A stretch of DNA of 24,704 nt from Serendipita indica DSM 11827 (Eukaryota; Basidiomycota; Agaricomycetes; Sebacinales; Serendipitaceae): NCBI GenBank assembly GCA_910890315.1, contig CAJVGD010000051.1, positions 1-24,704 of the forward strand, given 5' to 3'. A model generated the notes under the pieces. It saw only the letters and a list, made by a program, of their open reading frames with translations, made no database searches and had not been told where the DNA came from. The position numbers and the translations under genes are program-made. Of this stretch, positions 1 through 9,139 are shown one piece after another (the stretch's first letter is position 1; each line of letters opens with the position of its first letter).

Positions 1-810
1 CATCGAAGACGCGGCATCTTCCAGTCTCCGAAGTAGAGGTTTTGCGAGTAGCCGCAAGACTCAGGTACCACGTTTTATGCAGACCTGGCATGTCAGTACC
101 TCCAGGAAAGATGTGGATAAACGCCAAGTCCGGATGGCGTTCGCCCATGACCTAAGCTCATTAGTGAGATATCCTGTGAATGGATAATGAAGTCTGACTT
201 TGACGAAGACGTCATTATACGACGCGGTGTTTTGTTCACGCTTATCATAGAGAATTTCTTGATGTCCAGATCTTCGAGGTCGACCTTGTTGCTCGTGGCG
301 GCATTGAGGATAATCATTGCTCGTGCATCCTCACCGGCAGCCCTGTCATTGGAGAGCAGTGGCTGAAGTTCGTAAATGAACTTGGTGCGGGCGTATGTCC
401 GGAGCACATGCGACTCGTCAAGTCCTTCGGTTGTTATCTTTTGCGACATTGCAAGAGCCCCGGCACTGCATACGAGCATATTGATCTTGCTGTACCGCTT
501 CTTGATCTCTTCGACGGCAACTCGCACGTTGGATATGAACGACACATCGCACTGGATGAACTCGTGTTTGACTGTGATGCTATTTGTCTCGTTCGGATAG
601 GGTGGCTCGGGGAAAGATGCAACGATGCGGTCTGCAGCGGCCTGGTTTCGTCCGACGATGACAATGTTCGCTCTTCCGTTGGTATAGGTCGCTAAGAGTT
701 GTTCCATAGTCTGACCAATCCCAGAAGTTCCTCCCACGAACACGGCCGTAGGAATGTAGCCAAAAGGTGAACGCCTCGTTGAAGGCCTTGATAGTGGAAG
801 GCGATGGCAT
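1..810 (-). CDS. Short-chain dehydrogenase/reductase (SDR), 3' end beyond the left edge
   Basis: NAD(P)-dependent oxidoreductase of the Rossmann-fold SDR family; the substrate cannot be told. The start is taken at the ATG at 810 (protein begins MPSPSTIKAFNEAFTF). The dinucleotide-binding motif GGTSGIGQ follows at about residue 25, a VGRN turn after strand 2, and LVCSAGALA in the place of the usual NNAG motif. The segment YARTKFIYELQPLL fits the helix that follows. A phase-0 intron is likely at 152-239, after FSMIS, and coding resumes with GERHPDLAFIHIFPGGTDMP, typical of this fungal SDR group. The YNDV segment encoded near 205-220 resembles the active-site Tyr region, so the exact intron donor is uncertain. 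The first 16 codons and the GGTSGIGQ frame differ by one base at the AAAA run 762-765. The gene runs off the window at position 1. Confidence 0.8.
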
Positions 811-1327
811 TGTATTGAGTGTTAGAATGGGTTTGAAAAGAAATCGAAGAGCTGTAGAAGTTGGATTATCGACCAGCAAACCATCTCGACCTATTTATGC
901 CCGGAGATGGGAAGCTCGGGAAGCCTGAGGGCGAGGCTAAGGCTGGGAGTGATCATTCAAGCAGTAACCTCCGGCCCAATTTACCGCAGTAAGAGGCATT
1001 GTCGCGCTGATTCGCATGCTACACCTTGGTTTATAATCTATGTATCCGCAGCTGATGACTTTGAAAGATAACAGCAGCCACTACGAGGTAATGACGGTTG
1101 TAGAGACTGTACCAGGCAGGAAACAGCGGACACTCTGCAATATTTTTGAGGTCGACATCCGTCGGGTCAAGTTGCGTTTTCACCAGGAAACTTTGCTTTA
1201 CGCTATAAACTGTTTCATGTATATTGATTCAGTGATGATAACAATTGTAAGACACTTTGTGGTGTCGGCTTTAACAGACCTGATGAGGACCAGCTTTGAC
1301 AAATGCAGCGCGGACATATAAACCAGG
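811..1327. other. Intergenic region between the SDR and APC10 genes
   Basis: Divergent spacer of about 500 bases between the SDR start at 810 and the first recognisable APC10 codons near 1328. Short open frames occur, such as one at 1040-1321, but their predicted proteins match nothing I know and lack domain-like composition. The 5' exon of APC10 may lie here; I could not place it. Confidence 0.5.
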
Positions 1328-2085
1328 GCGTCAGAACAAGCATGGGCTGTCTATCCAGACATTGGGAACCTCGCGCGATGGTCTGTCTCAAGCTGGAAGT
1401 ACGGCTTTGGACTCGAATGCTTGCGAGATAACAATCCGGATACGTTCTGGCAGTAGGTCACTTCTCTTTTGTGATTTCATATTCTGACTCAGTGTAGCTC
1501 TGAAGGCAATCAGCCACACTCGATTACGCTGGAGTTTCGAAACGCGTCGCTGTCCAAGTACGGGCATAACTATCGCTTACATGCTCTCATGATGAAAATA
1601 GAAGATCATAGTTCATCTGGATCAGAAAAAGGACGACTCGTACGCGCCAGAGATCATCGGCATCCGCGCCGGGAACAAGCTTACGTGACTTGCAAGATGT
1701 CCGACAAGTCAACTTTGACAAGCCGAGTGGATGGGTTGCATTTGATGTGACGAACGATTTGGCAGAGGACGGTCAGACTTTGTGAGCAGCTCCTTTTCCC
1801 CTTGTCGAGTTTTGTTCTCACCAGCTTTGCTCCCGACTCCTATGCGAGAATAGTAAACCGCTGTACGCGTATGTCGTTCAATTGGTCATTATTTCAAACT
1901 ACATGAACGGCAAAGACACACATATCCGTGGTCTCAAGATTGTCGGACCACTGGAGTAGGTTTACTCATGATCCATGCTCGCGCGTAATTGCAACTGATC
2001 CACTGACGAGGAGCCACTGTTGGATGACACTGAAGTCTTTCCGTTTGTCAGTCCCGAGTTTAAGATGTACGAGACCATACGATAG
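1328..2085 (+). CDS. APC10: Anaphase-promoting complex subunit 10 (APC10/DOC1), interrupted frames
   Basis: APC10 is the DOC-domain subunit of the APC/C ubiquitin ligase and helps recognise D-box substrates in mitosis. The DOC beta-sandwich is readable in order: DIGNLARWSVSSWKYGFG then LRDNNPDTFWQ (from 1358), QPHSITLEF (from about 1514), then DDSYAPEIIGIRAGN (about 1630-1675), DLQDVRQVNFDKPSGWV (about 1688-1738), NYMNGKDTHIRGLKIVG (about 1900-1947) and a C terminus PFVSPEFKMYETIR ending at the TAG 2083-2085. Introns likely lie at 1453-1497 and 1782-1853, one near 1557-1611, and one starting near 1956. Several one-base frame changes separate these blocks, for example just before DLQDV (about 1687). 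The 5' exon and start codon are not resolved. Either the consensus has indels or this is a decayed copy; the essential role of APC10 and the clean motifs favour the first. Confidence 0.85.
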
Positions 2086-2609
2086 CTTGGACTATCCATT
2101 TAAGAACATAAATGCAACCACGTTCACTCTATATGATACAATATGTTGTTGGCACCTGAAAGGTTATCGAACCTAGCTCGCCGAGCGCTCGAGCGAGATC
2201 AGATAATCCCAGGTGAAATTGACTGGGGCCTAGGGGCATATAGTACTGTTCGAGACAATTATTGGCAGAATCTTTCCAGTCCATGGTGCCTAACAGGTGC
2301 ATTGTTGATCCGCAATTGAGTCAATTAATCAACAGAACTTTTAAGCGGAAATAGGATTCTGAACCAACAAAGCCACCTATTAATGAAAGCCAAACTAAAG
2401 AACCTAACACGTCGTGTTTCCTTTCCATCACCTCTATTTCACTCGTACTCTGCATCTTGTCAATGACTTGGCTGTTCGTTTATATCTATATCTAGTCCCC
2501 GTGTAATATATCTTTTCTCTCGATCATTCAAGCTTGTGTGTGAGAGTACCGCGCCTATCCCTTCAGCTGCTGCGGAGGCCGACAACATGCTTAAACCTCT
2601 ACCACGACC
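2086..2609. other. Intergenic region upstream of the tandem orphan pair
   Basis: No convincing gene. A near-palindromic 21-bp stretch at 2177-2197 with the perfect core CGAGCGCTCG lies about 90 bases past the APC10 stop. The part at 2400-2600 is likely the upstream region of the first orphan copy; a pyrimidine-rich stretch at 2415-2460 resembles the sequence before the second copy (about 4690-4730). Confidence 0.4.
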
Positions 2610-4416
2610 ATGAATAATACCCGGTGGCCAGAGATTGGAAGTACGACGGAGCTGATGAGGGCTCAAAATTCAGATCTATCACTCGTTTGCGAGCTCATGC
2701 AGGAGCAGTACGCCGAGTTCTATTGTGATTAGTATCGCATTAATAGGTGAATATCCAGAGCAAGACTGGAGCAAGAATTGTACGTCACTCATATTTTGTT
2801 CACTATGCATCTATTTAAGAGAGATAAAGCGTTAATGGCCTACGCGCATTGGTCCAAAAACACAAACCACGGGCTGAAGGCGAAAACAGGCAGTACTCAA
2901 AGGTGCTCATCGATGCATTCGAACAAGGTGAGAGGGCTAATTGGTATCCAAAAGTGCGTAAAACATCTGTCTAGAAATCGAGGTTCGCTCGGGTCCCAAT
3001 CCGAACATGCCCGAGCACATCGCGTTAGAGGAGAAGGTGCAATACCCAATTACCAAAAATCACGACTAAGAGACTATTCAGGAGCTGTCGGTCTGTTCGG
3101 AACTCGCACAGGTGCTGTATAATGCACACGCGACACGACGACAAATATACAAGGCTATTGGCTTCAGGTGAACTCAAAAGTGGTGGAACAAACAGTGGCA
3201 CAAAAAGTCGCCCGAGGGGATGCGAATGCCATTTGTGGGGTGAGTGTTGCCCAATCACCAAATATGACAAGCATAACCAGATATCGAGAACTCGAATATC
3301 GCCTAAATTAATGCACCATCAACGCACATCCGCGAGGAACCTGAAGGGGTGGTATGAAGTCAAATTACCGGTAGGTCACCGTAAGCGACTTTTCGACTCT
3401 AGTTCTATCTGAGGTTTGCTCAGCCACTGGTGGAATCTCTCCATTCGGCCCTAGAGGACACGAAAGCAATCATGATCAACACAATAAATACCATAATGTT
3501 TGTAAATTCTCTTTCCATGACGCAGTCTCATCAAATGTAGCGATCGTGCATCAACATGTAGTCGGATTTATTCCCGCGCGCTTGGTAGAGCATCCGATTT
3601 ACTCCCATTAAACTACCGTGCATCAATCCAAGGAAAGATGGATCTAGAACTAGTCAGCGAGGCACTCGTCCCGGTGGCCTATTACAACCATTTCTTCGAA
3701 GGACGGAGCTTGCCTCTGCATTTTGGCACAGGCACTCTTTCTCTCACTTTCCCGGCGCCTTATTCTGTGTGTCCTAAAGATTTGCATGAACAATTGACTG
3801 ACCATCTCTGCGAAAGTTGCGTGAGCCGGATCCACAAGAGTTATTGCAAGCCGAACAGATAACGACTTCACGTGGGTCTCTTCTGAAGCTGTCACTCTGG
3901 TGCGTTCCTTCTTCTTGGTCCATAGTTGGTGGTAATACATCTCCAGTTTGAAATTGTGCAATACGGCCCCTTCTTCCCTTCAACTCGAGAGTTTCAACTC
4001 TTTAAAACAATCACCGGAAATCGAAAATCTATCAGCTTGGTATTCTTTACAGTAAATTGAACAAAGCCTAAACTTGGTATAGCGAACATATCTCGGCGTG
4101 AATTAACCGCATTTTCAAAGCCGGATTCATCAGTCTGGGAACCCCTAGGATCTCCGAGGCGCAAGGAACTTCTCAAGATGGCCATTGGAAAAGTGGATCC
4201 ACGGTGGCTCACGTTCCGTGAGGTGAGTATCGAGTCTACTTGCTCAATCTGATTCGATAATTGATGCCTGATCAGGATTCTGAGGACATTGTGGCTGCTT
4301 TCATAAGGAAATGGGATATTGAAAACGACAAGCCAAAGCCCAAAGGAAAGTAACCAAAAATGATACGTCAAATTATCAAGTATGACGAGAGACTGGCAAG
4401 CTTTCATGGGAGATGA
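2610..4416 (+). pseudogene. Unrecognised gene, tandem copy A, decayed
   Basis: I do not recognise the family. The likely start at 2610 follows TCTACCACGACC, which is shared with copy B. Readable blocks in order: PEIGSTTELM...ELMQEQYAEF (2610-2730), YPEQDWSK (about 2752), VLIDAFEQGERANWYPKVR (about 2903-2959), MPEHIALEEKVQYPITKN (about 3008-3060), ELSVCSELAQVLYNAHATRR (about 3082-3141), ELEYRL (about 3289), MDLELVSEALVPVAYYNHFF (from 3638), EPLGSPRRKELLKMAI (about 4141-4190) and DIVAAFIRKWDIENDKPKPK (about 4286-4346), with a last stop at 4414. The in-phase triplets TAA 3067-3069 and TGA 3169-3171 fall inside well conserved coding blocks, besides frame changes. Mixed Trp/Tyr/charged content suggests a soluble globular protein; no signal peptide or membrane helix is seen. 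Confidence 0.6.
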
Positions 4417-4866
4417 GCCACATAGTATAGAGGAACAATGTATTGGATGAAACCTTCAATGCCCCATCAACTCTGTGTTGAGCCTAAGTGAGCCAGCAAA
4501 TGATACGAATTGTCACGAACATTGTCCTGAATCATCACGAATCTTCACGAGGTGAACAGTCACTCATACCTGTGTCACGAATAGTCACGGATTGTCACGA
4601 ATTGTCGCAGATTGTCATGAATTGTCACGATCTTCCACGAGGTTTCCAAGTCAAGCCTGTATTTTTGTCCGAGTAGGCAGCCCAAACACGTGTAATGACC
4701 ACTTTCTTCGTCCATTGCCCTTCTTCTGCATGTATAGATAGCATTTATATGCAAGTACACGGGTCTCATCCTTCAAATGAAAGTACCGCATCTGTCCTCC
4801 GTACATGTACCTTCTTGCAGGAGCTGTGGTGGAGGCTGATGACTTGCTTGACTCTTTACCACGACC
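4417..4866. other. Spacer between orphan copies A and B
   Basis: Contains the decamer minisatellite (listed separately) and then about 220 bases upstream of copy B. The latter share with the region before copy A a CACGT-containing start and a pyrimidine-rich stretch. No gene seen. Confidence 0.5.
4509..4640. repeat. 10-bp minisatellite, unit ATTGTCACGA
   Basis: Decamer units sit in register at 4531-4550 and 4571-4640 (for example 4591-4600 and 4621-4630 are exact ATTGTCACGA; neighbours differ by one to three bases). An earlier unit at 4509-4518 is offset by two bases, and 4551-4570 is a degenerate 20-base break. About 11 units in all. It lies exactly between the two tandem gene copies, so it may have arisen with, or helped, the duplication. 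Confidence 0.85.
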
Positions 4867-6595
4867 ATGAGTATCCGTTTACCAGAAATTGGGGGCACAG
4901 TAGAACTGCTGATGTCTCAAGATGCGGACCAGGCACTTGCCCACGTTCTCATGCGCGAGCGGTACGCCTGGTTTTGTTAGGATCCGTGGACTAATTGTGT
5001 GGATTCCCAGAGCAAGATTGGAGAAAGTGTTGTACGCTAATAGTAGTGCAAAAGAGATCCATCTATTTAACAAGGAGGAAGTGTTGATGGGCTATCATGC
5101 AAACACAACACATGAAAGCAAATATACAAAGCTAGCGGTTCAGAGAACGAGATAAAGGAATGGTTAAGCATGCAGTGGAAGTTGCCCTTTGAATGGCGAA
5201 TGCCATTATTAGGTAGTTATGCCTAGTCATAATGACAGGCATGAGCAGATGTCGAGAACTCGAATACCGCCTAAGCGTACATCATCAGCGCATATCTGCG
5301 GGGTCTCTGCGGCAGTGCTGTGAAGACGAGCTACCCGTACGTTATACTTTGCCTCCATTTCTATCCGAGATCGAGAACTGCACAGCGACTCATGGAATCT
5401 CACCATTCGTCCCTGGAGGACACGAAAGCAATCATGATCACCACAATAAATGACATAATGTTTGTGACTCCTCTATTCTTATGCTCAGTTTCATGAAACA
5501 ATAGCGATCGTGGATCAACATGCAGTCGATTGTATTCCTGTACATTTAGCAAAGCGTCAGATTTACTTCCGTTGAATCATCGCGCATCACTTCAGGAGAA
5601 GATGGATCCAGAATTGGTCAGCCAGGCAATCATTCCAGTGGACTACTACAACTGGTTCTTTGATGGGCAGCCCTCGCCTCTGCGCTTCGGCATAGGTACT
5701 CTTTTCCTTCGATGTTAGGTGGAAGTCTGTGCGTTTTGGGAAGTGGCCAAACAAATTGACTAACCATCTCTAAAAAAGGTGTTTTGGCCGGATCGACAAG
5801 AGATGATGCAAGCCGAGTGGTGGAATGTCCTCGATGGGAGTTGCCCTAGACATGTCACTCTGGTGCGCCCATTTCTTCCTAGTTAGCAATTTGGGATAAT
5901 ACCCTTCCAGTTTGAACTGGCCCAATATGGTCACTGCTTCCACTAAACTCACAAGAGTATGAACGACTCAAGTCCGCCAGTTTGGTATCCACTACAGCAA
6001 TGGGACGAAGACTGAGACATAATATAGAGAATCTCTCGGCATGACTTGATCGCCCTCATGGTACCAGACGGGCCGATTTGGGAACCCCTAGGATCTTCCA
6101 GGCGCAAAGAACTGCTCAAGATGGCCATCGACAGAGTGGACCCATATTGGCTTACACTTTGCTTGGCTAGTCTACTTGCTAAAGTTTTTCACTACTAGAT
6201 GCTTTAGGAGAATTCGGAAAACATCGTGGAAGCTGTTTTGCGGAAATGGGATCTCGAGACGGACAGGCCAAAACCCCGAGAAAAGCAATCCAGAGCGACA
6301 TGCCGAATTCTGCGGAGTGGTGGGACGGAACGACTTGGACAAGATACTTGACAAGTTCCAGAAACGGAGGATTAACCAGACCCTGGTCAAGAGCGGCCTT
6401 GGCCATAATTGTCAAGGGCTGTCTGGAACAAAACCGTTGCAATACTTATTCAAATGGCACAGAATCCAGTCCCCAATGCGTGATCCACTTCCCGATCATC
6501 TCTTTGACCCAAAGGGACCATTACAGCAATGGACGTGCTATATGCGTGTGGCGCGGGAAACACCTGCCCATCTGTCAGAATTTTTCAAAGAATAG
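4867..6595 (+). pseudogene. Unrecognised gene, tandem copy B, decayed
   Basis: Diverged paralogue of the gene at 2610-4416, same order and orientation. Matching blocks: LPEIGGTVELLM...VLMRERYAWF (4867-4980), FPEQDW (about 5005), IYKASGSENEIKEW (about 5123-5164), CRELEYRLS (about 5247-5275), the DNA around GAGGACACGAAAGCAATCAT (5416-5435), MDPELVSQAIIPVDYYNWFF (from 5602), WEPLGSSRRKELLKMAIDRV (about 6079-6138), and VEAVLRKWDLETDRPKP followed in another frame by DLDKILDKFQKRR and PLPDHLFDPKGPLQQW, with a stop at 6593-6595. The 3' third extends beyond anything readable in copy A. Several frame changes and stops break it. The family is unknown to me and may be lineage-specific. Confidence 0.55.
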
Positions 6596-7042
6596 AAGTA
6601 GTTGAATGAGACGATTCTTTGATATATCACTGTTACTCGTTTGAAACTTGTCTGTAGGTTCGTGACTACGAATTCAACTCCAGCACGCCGAAGGATATCA
6701 ATTCGCGTCGTCGATTCCGATGCCTGTATCGAGGTCGACGACACGGGGGAATAAACAATTCCCCTCGACGCATAGTGAACCGAACTCCGTAATCGCTCAG
6801 CCAGTATAGTCCAGTGTCTCTCGAACGCGATTGCCCAGATTGCACAACAAGATTTGGTTGTCACGTACTAGCAAAGAAACAATTTTCGAACCTCCCGAGA
6901 ACAAAATAAGAAATTGATCGAATAAGTAGAAGAGGTTGAGGATGTGCGTGGTATGGTTGGTTATACAGTAACTAGTGATAAGTTGCGATTATCGAAGTAA
7001 AGCAGTATTGCGAAACCCGCGACCGAGTTTCGCGATATACAA
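6596..7042. other. Intergenic region, nothing recognisable
   Basis: No gene, RNA or repeat that I can support. An open frame of 108 codons on the minus strand (6538-6864) overlaps the end of copy B and has no recognisable motif. A short plus-strand stretch near 6696-6752 reads like coding sequence (RISIRVVDSDACIEVDDTG) but is isolated. Confidence 0.4.
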
Positions 7043-7298
7043 ATGAATACGCTGCTTGCTGCCCACCAGCAATATCCATCGCATGCTGAAAATGCGTCGC
7101 TCATAGAGCGTCGGTAGAATGAAAGAGGCGGGGATCAACGTCGTCGCCACCGCTCAATCTCTTCGTCATCCACATCGTCGTCCGAAGTGACACCAGTCGA
7201 GCGCCGCTCGGAACACTTCAGGCGGTGGAAATACAGCCAGTGACAGCGACATCCTTTCTTCTCATGGGCCCGAACCCGACTTTGATGACGAGGGTTGA
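7043..7298 (+). pseudogene. Possible Ser-rich gene fragment
   Basis: From the ATG at 7043 the frame reads MNTLLAAHQQYPSHAENASL, meets a TAG after about 24 codons, then continues in phase with a basic and Ser-rich stretch (RRRHRSISSSSTSSSEV) and VERRSEHFRRWKYS. One base out of phase it ends with NTASDSDILSSHGPEPDFDD before a TGA at 7296-7298. The composition is that of a disordered protein tail rather than random sequence, and it sits tail to tail with the membrane-protein gene on the other strand. It could be a remnant, or a real exon whose introns I cannot place. Function unknown. Confidence 0.25.
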
Positions 7299-7335
7299 TC
7301 GCCAACCCGCTGCTTCAGCTAGACTAAGTTTGCGT

Positions 7336-8662
7336 TTACGCTCCTTTTCCGCTCTCGTCTAGTGCAGCAATAAGGCTGTTCATCGCTGCCATCTCCTTGC
7401 TCGTTCCTCCTTTGTATACTTTTCCTGGAGCCATCCTTTCCAGACCGGACCGAGCCCCACCGCCACCGTAGAGAACTCGTTCCTCCGGCATACGAATAGC
7501 CACCAGCACGATGCGAACTCGATGTCGAGTTATTCCGCGAACGACCCCGACAGCCGTCGGACCGCCCATGGCAAATTCCGTCGCCGCTGACACGGCCGTC
7601 TGGTCAATGCTCGCCTTTCGTGCGGCACTCCGAATACTCTCGAGGCGGACGGTATTGAGGCTCGTGATGGCTTGTCGAGACTCGAGCCCATACGCGTTGT
7701 AACCTGGTCGCGTGCCGGCGCCCGCAAACGTATTGTGGCCGCTGAGCCCTAGACTGCCGTCGTGCGCCCGGTCACTCGCAGACGGTGGGGCAGTGGCGAC
7801 GGTATAATTACCATTGTGCTCGATGGACGGTCGGCTTTGGGATGTAGACCGGCCCGGCGAGGCAAATGGATGGGACCCAATCACGTATGGGCGTGTTATT
7901 GCTTGGGCGGACGTGGATCGTGGCGACTGGTGAACGCTCGAGTTTGCAGGCTGTGGACTAGAAAAGTCTGGATTGCCCGTAGGACTGCGCGGAGAAGTCG
8001 GGGCCATGTCGTTGCGAGTATAGACGTTTTGCTTGGGTAGGAAACTGTGTTCGTCCCGATAGTGATACGGATCCTGTTTGGCGGCATCTAAGCTCTCCAT
8101 TGTGGGTCGTCGAGAATGTTGCTGTCCCTGGAGAGTTTCCGGGCGGTGCTGTGAATAATAGCTCGATTCGCTATAGGTGCTCTGGAAGCCCGCGTGTGGC
8201 GGGGCAGCCTTTAGATGCGATTCGGGAGACATCGAGAGCCACCACTTCTCCCTCTTGCTCCTGCTTGCCCTTTCTCGACCGTGCGCAAACCAAATGACGA
8301 AGAGGACCAAGCCGGCGAGTAGTATCCCACATCCTACAGATTGCAGAGCGTCCTGACTGAAATTGGCTGAGTTGTGACTGTTGTTGCTGAACTCGTAGTA
8401 GTGGCGACGGATCTGGTTGGGGTGGTCGAGCCAGTGATAGACTTTCCGAGAAATTCGATCATGAGCGTCGACGCCAAGCTTGCGAGGAAAACTGTAAACT
8501 TACACGAGAGAAAGAGACACTCGTCGTAATGTTTGGGTCAGTCTGAAAAACGGAAGCTGTGGGCGTTTCTCCCGCGAGGACGGATGTGCCACCGAGTTGG
8601 GTCGTCGCGCCCGTTTGAGAGACGGTGACGACTGTATCCTGTCTTGGCTGATGAATATGCAT
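7336..8662 (-). CDS. Single-pass membrane protein, Ser/Thr-rich ectodomain and disordered cytosolic tail
   Basis: Probable surface protein with the layout of fungal Mid2/WSC-like sensors; the role is inferred from architecture only. The first readable exon (ATG at 8662) gives VVTVSQTGATTQLGGTSVLA and TDPNITTSVSFSR. An intron at 8442-8503 (GTAAGT..AAG) joins SITGSTTPTRSVATTTSSAT, a mucin-like stretch. The membrane helix GCGILLAGLVLFVIWFA follows near 8275-8325, then the basic stop-transfer stretch HGRERASRSKREKWW and about 290 residues rich in Ser, Pro, Gln and His, ending at the stop near 7336 (DESGKGA). The Thr-rich frame and the helix frame differ by one base around 8348-8369. No signal peptide is visible after the ATG at 8662, so an upstream exon may be missing. 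Confidence is high that it is a membrane protein and low on its role. Confidence 0.65.
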
Positions 8663-9139
8663 CGTTTGTAGTCTGTAGATATGCCGGCGGTGGGCCCAGC
8701 GCCGTGCGAAGGGCTAAATAAAGGTGATAGCTGGTCGGGGATGGCCTGGAGGGCTTCAGGGAGCCCAACAAGAGGTCGCAGAGGACGTCTGCTGTCGTTT
8801 TTGAGAACAGCAAAAGGCCTTGAACGAGCTGCTTGTCGGAGTCGGGTCCAAGAGACGGCTGGGAAATTGGCGAGCTTCGGCAATAACGCGCCCCTGAGAA
8901 GTCGCAAGGATTATTCTTATTTCAGCTTGAGAGTTTCGGGTAATTGATTTGGGTATACTTTATTATACCAGACCGAGGCAGTGGAAGCTATTAGACAGCC
9001 TACTCACACAGCTTGTCCAATATCAAGTATGCCGTGGTTGTAGATATTATCCTACATGCTACACCCGAATATCCTGCATTTCAGCCTAATCGTCATGTTT
9101 AGTCGATAGAACCAAACTCTCTCCTTGCAGTCTACCAAA
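8663..9139. other. Divergent promoter region of the membrane protein and Tom40 genes
   Basis: 477 bases between opposed starts. An AT-rich stretch GGTATACTTTATTATACC at 8951-8968 lies about 170 bases before the Tom40 ATG. A possible acceptor CTTGCAG at 9124-9130 just before the Tom40 start could close a 5' UTR intron. The missing signal-peptide exon of the minus-strand membrane protein would also have to lie here, but I could not identify it. Confidence 0.4.

Noticed and set aside
1040-1321. 93-codon plus-strand open frame before APC10
   Set aside because: No motif, no match in composition to APC10, and no splice logic joining it; at most it overlaps an unplaced 5' exon.
2177-2197. Near-palindrome with core CGAGCGCTCG
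   Set aside because: One mismatched arm pair, GC-rich and isolated; such sequences occur by chance and no neighbouring feature explains it.
2610-6595. The tandem pair as a transposon with terminal repeats
   Set aside because: I found no terminal inverted repeats, target-site duplication or transposase, reverse transcriptase or integrase motif; the repeat is a whole-gene tandem duplication.
8500-8947. Overlapping open frames upstream of the membrane protein, sought as a signal-peptide exon
   Set aside because: None begins with a hydrophobic stretch typical of a signal peptide, and none splices cleanly to the Thr-rich exon.
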